This document shows, in pieces, positions 52,947-64,000 of a DNA stretch of 64,000 nucleotides; the stretch's first letter is position 1; every line of letters starts with the position of its first letter. This stretch comes from Perilla frutescens (Eukaryota > Streptophyta > Magnoliopsida > Lamiales > Lamiaceae). Under the pieces are notes generated by a model. It saw only the letters and a list, made by a program, of their open reading frames with translations. It did not search any database and was not told where the DNA came from. The position numbers and the translations under genes are program-made. Location of the stretch: contig BRKX01000001.1 in NCBI GenBank assembly GCA_026008535.1, positions 71,560,317 through 71,624,316 on the forward strand, in the 5' to 3' direction.

Positions 52947-53557
52947 CTTGTGTGAGACGGTCTAACGGATCTCTTATATTAGACAGATTTTTATTTGACT
53001 CATGAAGTGGTTCTTCTCTTTTTCTTTTTCTTTTTTTATTTTTCTTTTTAGTGATCTCCTCTCTCTCTCTCTTCCCCCACTCCCTCCTCTTTTTCTTTTT
53101 TCTTTTTAGTTTTTTTTTTCACTTTTTAATTTCTTCATTTTTTAATATTTTATAAATATATATTTAATTTTTTTATCGGATGTCTCACACAGTGCACTCG
53201 CTCGAAGCTAATGCATGAGCTCCTACACTACGCTTGATAATTAACTTTTTGAAATATATATATATACTATAAAGCGGAATTAGTGAATCCTAAAATTATA
53301 TTGAATTAGTTTAATTTTTTCATTCGACATCTCACGCAATGCACTCACCTCACGCTAATACAAAATAATAATTAATAATAATAATAATAAACAAAAAAAT
53401 ACAAAAATAAATGAAAAGAAACAAAATGAAAGAAGAAAAAGGAAAAAATGGTTGCCGCCACTTAACAGGAAAAAAAAACAGTCAGCTTCCAAACGCGTGA
53501 AGTCCACGCACACCCACGAGTCTAACGTAAAAGACCTGTTAGACGGTCTAATACAAG
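52947..53557. mobile_element. Small inverted-repeat element (GAGACGGTCT type)
   Basis: The left end CTTGTGTGAGACGGTCTAAC and the inverted right end CTTGTATTAGACCGTCTAAC are near-identical, and both are followed by a TTAGAC phrase. 611 bp, non-coding. A target duplication could not be settled. Similar GAGACGGTCT ends are common in plant genomes. Pyrimidine-rich stretches at 53020-53110. Confidence 0.55.
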
Positions 53558-53646
53558 TTTTTGTCTAAAAAGAACGGTAAAAAAAAGTCAACCATGTCGG
53601 GTGCGTGGTCCAAGCTCCCAAGCGCAGCATGTGGGGTACATACGAC

Positions 53647-53680
<34 letters not shown>

Positions 53681-54299
53681 AGGTTCAAATAAGAACTAAT
53701 CCGTGCGTGGGAACCTAGGAAGCAATTAAATTGACCCGTCTTGATGACATAGATGATAAAAGGGAGGTGCCATAATTATAAATATGAGAAATTTAAAAAT
53801 AATGGGTAGGTCTAAATTGTTTAAATTTGTTTATATTGATACTGAGGACAACAAATGTTGGATTCAAGTAGTATTCCAAAATTTATAATAAAAAATGTAT
53901 TCCATGTGAAAGTTTTATTATTATTTATAAATAGATTTAAAATTTGATATAATATAATGTATTAAAATTAGATCCATTTATTTCTATTTAAAATATATAC
54001 TTTGTGATACACTGGTGTAAGTTACTCTGCCAATAAAATGTAAAAAAAAAAAAAGATATAATTATTTCAACCCCCGAGCAAACATGGGAAGATATGATAA
54101 ATTAGTGGATGAATGCAATTATAAAGTTTGTACATCAAATTGAAATTGTTCATATTATAATAAAATGCTAAAAATTGGGTCGAACTCTACCAATTGTCAA
54201 CTATATATATACCGTGTAATCGTGAGAATAGTAAACTTTAATTTTATATCATGTGTGCTATAGTACAAAGTAAATTTAGCCTACACACTTACCATAGGC
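53558..54299. other. Intergenic spacer
   Basis: Contains a (TA)n(TG)n run at 53646-53680 and AT-rich sequence. No gene seen. Confidence 0.5.
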
Positions 54300-54317
54300 A
54301 ATAACATAATGAAAGAA

Positions 54318-54432
54318 GTCTCGGTGGGGATGGCCTAGTGGTGGAGTGAGGTTGCTTGGAGACCAAAGGTCACAAGTTCAAATCTCCTCAATACTACAGG
54401 TCGGGTGTGTGAGTAAAAAAAATAAAAATAAA
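54318..54432 (+). mobile_element. tRNA-derived SINE with clear target duplication
   Basis: Starts GTCTCGGTGGGGATGGCCTA, has a B-box-like CACAAGTTCAAATCTCC and ends in AAAAAAATAAAAATAAA. An 18-bp direct repeat AATAACATAATGAAAGAA flanks it (54300-54317 and 54432-54449). Same family as 5091-5186. Confidence 0.9.
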
Positions 54433-54449
54433 ATAACATAATGAAAGAA

Positions 54450-56569
54450 TGATAACATGATGATGATGATGATGATGTTTTAGTAGAAACATACACCTAC
54501 AAACTATAAGACAACGTTTGGTTTGATAGATAAGGTTGGATTGACAGAGCAATCCAGTTAAATCCGATGTTTAGTTCTTCAAATTTAGGCTTGAGATTGA
54601 TGTTGGGCCCGACTGCAATCCTATTGTTCAATTGATTGATAATCAGTCCACCACCCATCGGATTATTAATCAGTCCAACTAGTTGAAAATGTTAAATGAC
54701 AAGAATATCTCCATCTTCATTCTTTTTTTGGATCTTACTCTTCTCTGCCATCGAAGAAATTCGAAGTTGAGGCTTCTTCCCCTACCACGCCATCGTGTAC
54801 ATCATTATCAACCACCCAAAACCAACCCATGGTCGGCAGTCATATATCGTCAGCAACCAAGCACCACATAATTAATACAAACAGTCACAAATCACGCGCA
54901 CACACCTTTTTACAAACAAAAATACACACAAAACTCAACATGAAAACACATGCTCTGACATTTCTTCAGTCATGAACACGAAGGTGGCGGCAGCAAACGA
55001 TCATGGTGGATGCGGTTTAAACTATAATTATCAGAATTTATTTTGCAAAATCGACAACACAATATTTCATAAAATTTAAAATTGACACCTTATAAAGATT
55101 ACCCATGAAAAGACCTTCGTTTTGGTATGTAGTTTGAAATAAAACGACAATCGAAACTGAAGGCAGTGATGGTGATGGGCTAAGAAGAATGCCATTTTTC
55201 ACAATTCACTTAAATTTTAATGAAAAAAATACAACCTTTCATGGTAAATAAAATATTCTTATCTGGGTGAATTTTATTATGAATTGATTCCATGATTAGT
55301 TTATAAAATTTCATTAAAATTATAAAAAAAATATATTTTATGCAATATATGTAGGGGCAATTTAGGTATATTTCCACATTTTAATCTCAATCATTCAATC
55401 CAAACAGAATATTGATAATTTATCCCAAATTGTTAAAATCGCAATCAAACAATCGAAACATAAAATTATTAATCAATGAACAGTGCAATCCTACCCTATC
55501 AATCAATATTTATCTATCCCATCAACCAAAATGCTCATATTTATGAGTGTGGAGATAGAGTTGTCTAATTGAGTTGGATTTACCCATGCTAAATGGGCTC
55601 CTTTTGAGCTTATTTCGAAGCTCAGGCTCACTAATTGCCCAAGTCCAATCTAGACCCTACCCACCATATAATATCAGCACAACCCACCATATTACATTTC
55701 ACAATGATTTATGCTACAATTGACAAAATTTTGAAATCTATTTTTATTTTTTCTTGGAAATTTGAGATATGTAATATTTTTTATTTTAATATTTGAATAA
55801 ATTAGCTTTGATACAAACATTTTCTTACATGCTCATTGTTGGCTCAAGTCCTAATTATGCCCAGAATCAAGAAATATATTCTGCAAATAACAATGAGAAC
55901 CCCTTCATATTTCTATATATCTTTTCCTTTTCTGTGTTGATGTTCATTCATTCAAGAATATATATAATAGTGCGATTAAAAGCTGAAAATAGAGAGTAAT
56001 TCAGAAAATTCTATATTTTGTGATCTACATACACTAGTACACTACTAATTCTTCTAGATTTCCTAGTTATTACTGTGATACCTGCTGCTGATATGTATAT
56101 TGAGAAGCTAATATATGCCAAATGCCCATACAGTGTGTGTGTTGTGTGTGTTTCAATAAGTTTTTAATTTATCATTGGTTCGCTTTGTTAAGAATTAAGT
56201 GACTATATTTGAATTTCTAGTACTCATATTGTATCAGAATATATATATATATATATATATATAGATGTTGCACCTTTTATTGATATGTATTTCTTTTCGG
56301 AATATAATTATTATATTCATTATAATGTCATTAATTATTAATTGTACACGTAATTATATTGACATTAATTTAGGGACTAATGAAGGGATTAACGTGATAC
56401 CTTTTAAAAAGTTGAGGGATCGATTTGAGCTAAAATTTTATTTCGGTACCAAACTGAGATTTCGGGTATAGTTGTGGGACCAAATTGGACCTTATCCTGT
56501 TTCTTTTTTCTTTTTTCTCTGATATAATTTGTTAACTTTTTCGAAAATATATTATTAGTATTGAAAAAA
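54450..56569. other. Intergenic spacer
   Basis: A (GAT)n run at 54460-54477. A degenerate stretch with GAGTTGTCTAATTGAGTTGG at about 55558 resembles the end of the element at 57459. A (TA)n run lies at 56241-56263. Short frames at 55793 and 56265 are AT-driven. No gene seen. Confidence 0.45.
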
Positions 56570-56695
56570 GAGATATGTGGATGAAAACTCAACGTGATTA
56601 GGACAAGGTTCGAGAATTAGAGATTGAACCATGATTTTATAATCTTATAAAGGTAGGAGATACCACTAATCTACCATGTTTGTGGTGTTGACCTG
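56570..56695 (-). mobile_element. Possible tRNA-derived SINE
   Basis: On the minus strand GTAGATTAGTGGTATCTCC (A-box-like) is followed 35 bp later by CATGGTTCAATCTC (B-box-like). No target duplication or A-tail is obvious, so this is tentative. Confidence 0.4.
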
Positions 56696-57458
56696 CAGTG
56701 AGATCATACTTGTTGTCGAATGTCATCAAGAACATGTGCATATAAAATAAAAATTAATACGATAATCCACTCCAATCAACATTCATCACAAAAGCAATCT
56801 AATTTTGTAATATAATAATCAATTGGTAGTTACAAACTGAAAATCAAATACTAAAAAGATATTTATAGCCCCTAATTAGGTAAAATAAATTCTAATTAAT
56901 AATTGTAAAATTAAACTAAAACGCAACAAACTAAAATTTAAGAAAAATATTTCATAATTTGATATTGAAACACGAAGTGTAACATGGAATCCTAACCGTT
57001 CAATTTAGGAGATGAGATTTTGTAGTCCTATTTTCTTATCTCACTCTTATGTTCCACTATCAAATTCATTATTGTAATAATATTTGTTATAAAATAATAG
57101 TTATTATAATAAAATTAATCATAATTAACATTTATAAATAAAAATATATATTTAAAAAATTACATACCCTAATTATAAAATAATCAACCATAATAATCAA
57201 TCATTAATTAGAAAAATGAAAATTACACAATAAAAAATAATTATAAAATCTTAATTAAGTGAAACAAACTAATTAAGGTTTATAAATTAAACTAAACCAC
57301 AAAAAATAGAATTTTATGAAAAATGAAAAAAAAAATCTAATAAACTTAAAGCAGGACACCAATTGAATAGAAAAAATGAACTGGAGTTTCTAGGTGCTAA
57401 TTTATGCTAACTATGAGTCAAAAAAACCAATTTTTAAAAATACTACCACATGATGGTA

Positions 57459-58049
57459 GAATTGTCAATTGGGTCGGTTCAACCTAGTTCGGCCGAAACT
57501 TTAGTGGGCTTTGAGATCAAATGGCCCAAACCAGTTAAAACCACAAGCACAATGGATTAATTTCCTTAAAATATATGAGCCCAACCACACCTATGGGCCT
57601 TGGTCTAAGGTGGGCTTGGGCAGGGCTGGACCTAAAGTGGAGTTTAAGTGGGATTTAAATAGTTTTTTTTTTTATTAATTTTGTCAATGTTTAAATCAAA
57701 TATAAAAAAGTATTAGCTTTTGTAAATATATACATTGACATGTCAAAGATCTTTTCTATGATAATAAAGTTATTGTTTTGTTTAAGTTGGAAATTGTAGT
57801 ATGTAGGAGAATTTTTTATATGAACCGAAAGAAATTAAAGAATTAAAATAAGACGGGTTGAGAAGAGATTGGACTGGGCTTTTTGGTGGGCCTGGGTTGG
57901 ATTTAAAAAATGGCCCACAATAAATCCATTTCATCATGATAAAGTGATAAACCCAGCACATTCAGCCTGTAATTTTCATGAGTTAGGTTTGGGTTGGCCA
58001 ATAACGGGCTTGGGCCCGGTTGGGCCAACACAGCCCATTCGATAACTCT
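57459..58049. mobile_element. Probable hAT-like non-autonomous element
   Basis: The left end TAGAATTGTCAATTGGGTCGG and inverted right end TAGAGTTATCGAATGGGCTGTG are similar. The interior is full of GGGCTTGGGC / GGCCCAAC phrases. No clean 8-bp duplication was found. Confidence 0.5.
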
Positions 58050-58537
58050 AGTTGGTTTAAATTTCAATTTTTAATTCCAAATTATCAAAACAATTTCGAT
58101 ACTTAAATGGGTCCCTAAAATTCAAATAAAAAATGTTGTAGCTAACTAAACAGTTTTATCTAAAATTCGGTTATTAGTACTTTTAAAATTTCCATTAGAA
58201 AAATATCACTTTTAACTTAAATCAAACCCTACAATTTTTACAGAGTTAAAATATCATTTCAAGTTTCCCCTTTTATCAAAAATTAAATAATATGTATAGA
58301 GAGATAAATAATTATATAAGTAATAAATAAATAAATTCGCAGGTATATTCAGAGACCGAAAGTGTCCTGACTCTGAAAGAATATTGTTGGATCAATAATC
58401 AATTGAAGGACAAGATGTGGAAGCAATGAATTGGACTTTGAAGCATCACACATAAACAACATCCACCATCCAAAGTCAAAGGTTTTTCTTTTTAAAAAGA
58501 TAGGAGACCTAAAGGTGAAAAAAACAAACTAACTAAC

Positions 58538-58541
<4 letters not shown>

Positions 58542-58591
<50 letters not shown>
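58542..58591. repeat. (GA)n microsatellite
   Basis: About 24 uninterrupted GA units. Confidence 0.98.
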
Positions 58592-58592
<1 letters not shown>

Positions 58593-59462
58593 AAAAATAA
58601 AAATCACCATGCATGTGATGTGATATGATGATCCTCCACCTGTCCCAGTTACTTGCTTCTATTCTCCATTAGATAATAAAATCTGTGGCTTTTCATTATC
58701 ACCACTGTTTATACTAGAAGTAGCTCTATTTTGATATCCATCGTTAATTTTTAGACACATGTATACACCTTGCCTTACCACAAAATTTATCCATGTATTG
58801 AATGTGTGATGTGTTGCATCACCCCTTCTTAACTTACCACATGTTCCATATTGTTGAAGCTAGGTTTAACAGCTCTATCATTCTTTAAAAAGTTGTTAAA
58901 ATTAAACTTACTCTATACTAAAACTCGTCTCATTATTCTCATCTTCGTCGTATAATTCATTATATCAAGATTTTCGATCATTCTTCTGCTTCAGTTGAAT
59001 ATAATTGAACCCGATGACCTAATTACAAACTCTTTATCGCTCATCAATTATATCTCGAACTTTAGAAGACTTCATAGTTATGTTGTTTTTACATATTAAT
59101 TGAAGTATATAGAATATATAAAATTAATACTTCAATGAAGCACGTACCAAAATTATCTATCGAAAACTCTAAAACTACCCCAAAAATACATTATTAGCGG
59201 GTAATATAGTCTACGATTTGAACGATTTGAACCCTAGGTACTAGCGTAAAAAGAAAAAGAAAAATGCAACGTCGGAATAACACATTCAAACACGCTTTTC
59301 ATGTTACTGAATCGAGGAGAGAGAAAAAAGGATTCAAAACTGAGAAAATAAAAGGAAAAAAGAAAGTATTTACAATTTACAAGAACTTGAGTTCATGGTG
59401 AAACTAGAATTAGAGATCACAATTAGGGGAGGGATTAACGACTTAATCCACTTTGATTAAAC
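58592..59462. other. Intergenic spacer and 3' region of the DUF7950-like gene
   Basis: AT-rich, nothing recognised. The 3'UTR of the minus-strand gene at 59463 must begin at its right edge. Confidence 0.5.
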
Positions 59463-60356
59463 CTAATTACCGATCCACAGCGAGAGAGCTGCCGCGGTAT
59501 CAAGCCTCCATGCAAACCCTCCACAGTCCATTCTCCACACGTCACACGGCACCGTTTTGGACGCCTTCTCGCTCCCGCACGTGACCACCCTCACCCTGCA
59601 CGTGAACGCCGCCGCGCACCCCACCGGCAGCGCCACCCCCTCCTCCACCACCAGCCACGCCGCCACCTCCCCCGCCACCCCCACCATCCGCCTGTACGCC
59701 GGGTTCGTCCACCTCACCCTGTTCAACCCATCCGACACGAACCCAGGACACGTGTCGGCCTCCAAACTCCTCACCATCTCCTCGTCCGTACGCCCTATCC
59801 CCCCGTACGGATAGCCATCCACCATCCACGTGTCCGTCACGCATTCCACCCTCACCCACGACGCCACCACCACTCGCTGCCCCACCGCCACCGCCTCCGC
59901 CGCCGCCGTAGGGTCATGCAAGCCCATCCCCGCAGCAGCCATGATCTCCCCACCCGCTCTCCCACCGTTCTCGAAACTCAGCCACAAGGGAAACCTCTGC
60001 TTCGACGCCTTCTTCGCCGCCTCCTTCACGTCCGGCGACTCCGGCAGCAGCGGCAGTGTCTTTATATCCTTCTCCCCCCCGCTCACCGATCCGCCGGAGT
60101 CTGTGTTCTCCGGCGAACACCTCCTCTTCCTCCGATTACACCTCTTAACAGCTTTCCTCCTCTTCCCACGGGCAGTTGTAACAGTAGGGCTGCTGTTCTC
60201 CGGCGAGGCGGAGCCGCAACTTCCTCCGTCGGAAACAGATCCGGAAGCCGGTTTCGGAGCTATGGGACGAAATTTCAGCATTATCCTATCCACTTTAGAG
60301 ATATCGTACGCACCCCCGGCGTACCTCGCTATACAGCACCCTCCCCGTTGATCCAT
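59463..60356 (-). CDS. Plant-specific DUF7950-like protein, probably nuclear
   Basis: Single-exon gene of 297 aa. The ATG at 60356 (MDQRGGCCIARYAGG) is preferred; six codons upstream start only with TTG. A conserved-looking N-terminus carries KFRPIAPKP at 28-36. A strongly basic run at 64-79 (GKRRKAVKRCNRRKRR) is a likely nuclear localisation signal. The C-terminal half has WVRVECVTDTWMVDGYPYGG, RVRWTNPAYRRMV (213-225) and CDVWRMDCGGFAWRLDT near the end. These match what I recall of the uncharacterised DUF7950 family. Coding GC is very high, unlike all neighbours, and produces long false frames on the other strand. No biochemical role is known to me; a regulatory protein is a guess. Confidence 0.85.
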   Translation of the reverse strand: MDQRGGCCIARYAGGAYDISKVDRIMLKFRPIAPKPASGSVSDGGSCGSASPENSSPTVTTARGKRRKAVKRCNRRKRRCSPENTDSGGSVSGGEKDIKTLPLLPESPDVKEAAKKASKQRFPLWLSFENGGRAGGEIMAAAGMGLHDPTAAAEAVAVGQRVVVASWVRVECVTDTWMVDGYPYGGIGRTDEEMVRSLEADTCPGFVSDGLNRVRWTNPAYRRMVGVAGEVAAWLVVEEGVALPVGCAAAFTCRVRVVTCGSEKASKTVPCDVWRMDCGGFAWRLDTAAALSLWIGN

Positions 60357-60456
60357 GTTTTCGTATTTCCTCAAAATCTAGTATTATTCCCAAACAAGCC
60401 CTAGGAAAATAGTGTGTGTTGCGTTGCGCCGAAGAGCTGCAAATCCGGGGAGAGGA

Positions 60457-60745
60457 ATTTATACAAGGATCGGCACGTGGGAGGGAGGTGGGGTGATACG
60501 TGCGAGAAATGTGATTGGAGGAGGGAGGTACGTGGCGCTACGGGGGAGAGGGACCCACGTGAAAGTAGGAGGGAGGAGCCAATAGGAAGAGAGAGAAGTG
60601 GGGCCCGTGAAGGCAGCCAATGAGAAGAGGGGGTGTGGCGCCAATAGAGGGGTACCTAGGGTTCTACGCCTGGTGGTGGAAGTTCCAGAAGGGGGCACGT
60701 GTAGGCTTTCTGGTTCTGTTTGGTGCCGGGAGATTGCGCCACGTG
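60457..60745 (-). promoter_or_regulatory. Promoter with TATA box, four G-boxes and three CCAAT boxes
   Basis: On the minus strand TATAAAT lies at 60463-60457, about 100 bp before the ATG at 60356. CACGTG occurs four times (60474-60479, 60556-60561, 60696-60701, 60740-60745). CCAAT occurs three times (60579-60583, 60617-60621, 60641-60645). Such a density is unlikely by chance and points to bZIP/bHLH and NF-Y control. Confidence 0.65.
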
Positions 60746-61018
60746 GATTTAGGTGTTTTGAGTTTCGACGGAGGCGGAGGACTTGTGGGGGAGATATTTT
60801 TTGTTGGGCTGATTTCGTGGCATTTGATTTTTTTTATTTTTTTTTTAATGATTGGCATTGGATTGGTTTCTTGAGCTGGTTTTAGTTGTACTTGAATAAT
60901 ACTTAGTTGATGGATGGATTGAAATGAAAATTGTAGATGTTACATGTCACACGTAGTTAGGACATGCCCAAATATTTTGTACTGCTGGTCAGGATAAAAT
61001 ATAATTTCAACCCTACTA

Positions 61019-62251
61019 GAGTGTCCAGACGATTTCAGATTGGGTAATTTTATTCACAACTTCTATTTTACTCTTTATAATTCCTAAATTAAAATATAAA
61101 TATATATTTTTTAGATTTTTTTGGCCTCACAATCCCTAACTAATTTAAAAATATAACAAAATAAAATACAACCTCCAACTGATTTAAAGTATAGTAAAAT
61201 AAATACACCCTCCAAGTATATAACCTCCGCTGTTGAATATCTATAATAAAATATAATACAACTCGAACGTGTAGCCCCTTTTGTGTCCCTCCATTCTGTT
61301 CACAATCTTCTGCAACATACAAATGCATTTCTTATCTACCTGTCCTTCTATGCCTGTACAACCACCAAGTCAAAATTTCAAAAACAGAAATTTGACAAAA
61401 ATCAAAATTTTTAAATAATTCTTGAAAAGCAAGAAAAAATATTCAAGTTGTACTACCTAGTAACCCCTCCGTAGATGGAAGTTCTCTTGATGGTCGTCGC
61501 TGCTTAAGTAGGTGACGCCACCGTCGCTCTAGGGGTGTTGTAGATGTGAGTGAAGGACGAATCTTCAGTCTTCGTCGAGTTTCCATCAGCGAAGAAATCC
61601 TCAAGTTTAGGTGGCTGCATGTAGGTGATGAACACAGTGTAACTGAGGGTTGCAAGGGAGGAGGAAAATCTTTCGTTTATGAAGGAACGTGCCACCGCTG
61701 ATTTAGAAATGAAAGTTCTCTCTAAATTAAAATAAGGAGTGAAGAAACAGCTGCGGAGCATTATGACTGATCAATTGGAGATATCATATGAGAAAGGAGG
61801 GCTCAATAAACTCTTTCATTTATTTTTTTTCTTTTTATTTTCTTTTCTTTCTTTTCTCTTTTTTTCCTTTGTTTTCTCTCTTTTTTTTTTTGTTGTTTAC
61901 TATTCTTTCTCTCTGTTTAATTTTTTAACATTCTTTCTCTTTTTTTTTTTGTCTCATAGGATAGTGTTTAGATTATTATTTTATTTTATTTTTGTGTTTG
62001 GTGTTCTTTTTATTCACATCTACGAATTGTTTAAGAATAGTTTTTTTTTGTTTCCTTTTGTATTTTTAAAGTGGAGGCTATATATTTGAAGGTTGTATTT
62101 TAATTTATTATGGTTTCTAAGATAGTGGGTGTTGTAAGGATAAAAAAAAGTCTAAAAAAATATATATTTACATTTTAATTATTTTAGAGGGTTGTGAAGA
62201 GAAAAATGGGGATTGTGAATAGAACCACCCTTTTAGATCCCCGGGACACTC
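61019..62251. mobile_element. MULE-like element carrying an AINTEGUMENTA-LIKE gene fragment
   Basis: Inverted ends of about 160 bp: GAGTGTCC at 61019 and GGACACTC at 62244-62251. Shared inner phrases are ATTCACAA, TAAATATATATTTTTTAGA and AATAAATAAAATACAACCT-like stretches. No clean target duplication, so age or superfamily is open. Between the arms lies a GC-richer gene fragment and a T-rich tract (about 61805-62060). Confidence 0.72.
61455..61761 (-). pseudogene. Captured fragment of an AP2-type (AINTEGUMENTA-LIKE/PLETHORA) gene
   Basis: The minus frame reads YMQPPKLEDFFADG and DSSFTHIYN, then a TAA, then IKRTSIYGGVTR. QPPKLEDFF plus a later RTSIYRGVTR is the order found in ANT/AIL/PLT factors, where the latter opens the first AP2 domain. 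Here Arg of YRGVTR is Gly, a stop lies between the two parts, and everything after GVTR is missing. The copy ends at AG|GTAGTA, which looks like an exon-intron boundary, so genomic DNA rather than cDNA may have been captured. Not functional. Confidence 0.6.
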
Positions 62252-63280
62252 TATATTACAACTCATGTACTAAATTTATATATTTATTTTAATTTATTAT
62301 GATTTAATTTAATTTTAAATTTTTATGTAGGATTCATCTTTCCCCAATTAGGACATATTAAAAAAAATAAAGTTTTGGCATATGAGATGTAACACAATTA
62401 GGAACAGAGGATTTGATCTGTGTATGGGCGCGGATGAAAACAAACCTCGTTATATTATTTGTTTCACAATCAATTTTTTAGTTTTTCTCCATATTTTTAA
62501 TTCAAATTTTTGTTCTTTTCTTTAATTTTATACTTGTTAATTTTTTTTTACAGAATTATAGATTATTATAATTTTTACTATTTAATTTTTATTTTTTTAG
62601 CTATTAATTGATTATTTTAAAAAGTTAATAGTAAAAAATTTAATGAACTACAATGGGGTAGAATGAATTCTAATTGACAATAATAAAATTAATCCAAAAC
62701 ACAAGAAATAGAAATAAAAAAATGGTGAAAAAATAAAAAAAAAATGATTCAGAAACAAAGAATGTAAAATGGCTCATCATAGAGAATCTCATTAATTCAG
62801 TCTAGACAGAGCCAAGATGTCTTTTTATATAATTTATTTATTTATTTTTAACGAAATAATTTTGATTTTTTTTTTCATAATTTATAACCTTTCAAATAAA
62901 GTGTTCAAAATTCAAATCATTCCAATTTTGAACTGAAGCAACATTCAAATACTCAAAGTTCAAACATTCAACCCAAGACACGATCGATCTCCATCCGACT
63001 CATATTCAACTTCATTCTTATTTCCTCATCCGTGATATCAGAACCATCCTCATATATAACTCTCTTCAGTGTTATGGAGTTGGAGACCTATGTCCTCCAA
63101 CTTGAGTCCTCTTCTGTTCTCTCATTTTTTTTTAAAAAAAAAGAGGTCAAACTTTGACCACAAATAAACAAAAAATAGAATTAAAGAAAACCACTAGGCG
63201 GTCCGAATGAATAATAGTGTCCATTTCACTCTTTCTGGCACATCTAAGGGTTGTCTAGCCCGATTTTTACAGCACATATT
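62252..63280. other. Intergenic spacer
   Basis: AT-rich. TTAGGACATATTAAAAAAAATAAAG at about 62340 belongs to the dispersed phrase family seen at 1050, 1110 and 36480. No gene seen. Confidence 0.45.
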
Positions 63281-63355
63281 GACACTATCAATTCAAAATA
63301 AGTGGCGTTTTTATCAAAATAATATTTATTTTGAACCGCAGGAAGTACAGTATTT
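63281..63355. mobile_element. Probable Stowaway-like MITE end
   Basis: Inverted, it reads TACTTCCTGCGGTTCAAAAT, then CGCCACTTATTTTGAATTG. This resembles the widespread TACTCCCTCCGTCCCAAAATAAG end of plant mariner-type MITEs. Only one end is visible. Confidence 0.4.
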
Positions 63356-63864
63356 TATGAGTGCTAAACTAAGCTAACCTAACCTAATCTAACCTCCAAA
63401 CGAATTGCACTTACTAAAAACTTATCGCATAAACTATAATACGTACATTATATAAATTAACTCATTTGTGTAGTTCATTCAATTTTGTATTTCATAACTC
63501 GATCATGAGTTCACTTATACCTTGATATATGTAAGGGTGTATTATTGTGTTTCATTAGTAGTTATATAATATTAAATTTTGTTTGATGAGATATGTTACC
63601 AAAATCCAATTAGGCATTGAGTAGAGAGAACGAGCCCTAAGTTGGACGTACGTACTATATTGATATTCAAGTTTGTTCAATCATCTTTAAAAATATGTTT
63701 TAATTAATTTAAAAATTAATTGAGCGATCAACTTTAATTAATTAATTAGTTGAATCGGCATGTAGTACTTCACCTAACATTTACTGTAGTACTTTAATTT
63801 CTTTTATTTTTATTTTGGCTTTCTTTATTAGAGATATGATCGCTTGTTCTGTGCTTTAGATATA

Positions 63865-63931
<67 letters not shown>

Positions 63932-64000
63932 TATATGTATTATTTTTGTTATAATTGTCCTACAGAATGAAACGAATAATTAATGAAGGTTAGCATTGGT
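63356..64000. other. Intergenic end of window
   Basis: No gene seen. A compound (CA)n(TA)n microsatellite lies at 63872-63929. Confidence 0.5.

Noticed and set aside
59557..60404. Plus-strand frames of 85-173 codons
   Set aside because: Antisense shadows of a GC-rich minus-strand gene with a TATA box, G-boxes and an ATG on the minus strand.
61739..62089. 116-codon Phe-rich membrane-protein-like frame
   Set aside because: Translation of a T-rich tract inside a transposon.

Overview
The window is nuclear DNA of a flowering plant. It is AT-rich, has long intergenic spaces, spliceosomal GT..AG introns, many microsatellites and a dense mix of short non-autonomous DNA transposons and SINEs. The resistance genes are of the R1 / late-blight-resistance-homolog type (CC-NB-ARC-LRR in one uninterrupted ORF), which are abundant in asterids. 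I therefore lean towards a Lamiales or other asterid species, but this is inference.

Region 1 (1-13.8 kb) is an NLR locus. NLR1 (1688-4414, +) is intact. NLR2 (10117-12681, -) is a diverged intact ORF whose MHD triad reads LHC. Between and after them lie detached NLR 3' tails (4570-4762, 13206-13537), a palindromic MULE (6683-7597), a SINE and CACTA-like pieces. A third intact gene, NLR3 (41191-43878, +), is a close paralog of NLR1. A further NLR tail (36700-37106) was split by a MULE whose empty site survives beside NLR3.

Region 2 (13.8-18.5 kb) is transposon-rich. It includes a Pack-MULE (14452-15640, perfect 9-bp target duplication) carrying the 5' part of a YIP1-family gene, and a hAT-like element.

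Region 3 (18.8-33.6 kb) is a decayed duplication zone. A segment of about 4.3 kb is tandemly duplicated; it holds a DUF1985-type transposon-protein fragment and an F-box/LRR/FBD pseudogene. The promoter and first exons of the second F-box copy were also copied head-to-head as an inverted repeat. Next comes a 0.6-kb x 3 tandem array, whose last unit holds an 871-bp retro-inserted piece ending in a SINE.

Region 4 (34-41 kb) is intergenic and holds MULE, hAT and PIF/Harbinger remnants.

Region 5 (44.7-52.6 kb, -) is an intact gene for a BET-family bromodomain protein of the GTE8 group. Ten coding exons (776 aa) can be assembled with consistent reading phases, plus a 5'UTR intron; a MULE sits in its largest intron. 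Its promoter has three CACGTG G-boxes.

Region 6 (52.9-64 kb) holds small transposons, a SINE with an 18-bp target duplication, and a single-exon GC-rich gene (59463-60356, -) for a nuclear-looking DUF7950-like protein with four G-boxes upstream. It also has a second gene-carrying MULE-like element (61019-62251) with a piece of an AINTEGUMENTA-LIKE/PLETHORA gene.

Five or six genes look intact: NLR1, NLR2, NLR3, GTE8-like and the DUF7950-like gene, with NLR2's function in doubt. The rest is decayed genes, repeats and transposons. I found no CRISPR array, rRNA, functional tRNA or operon.
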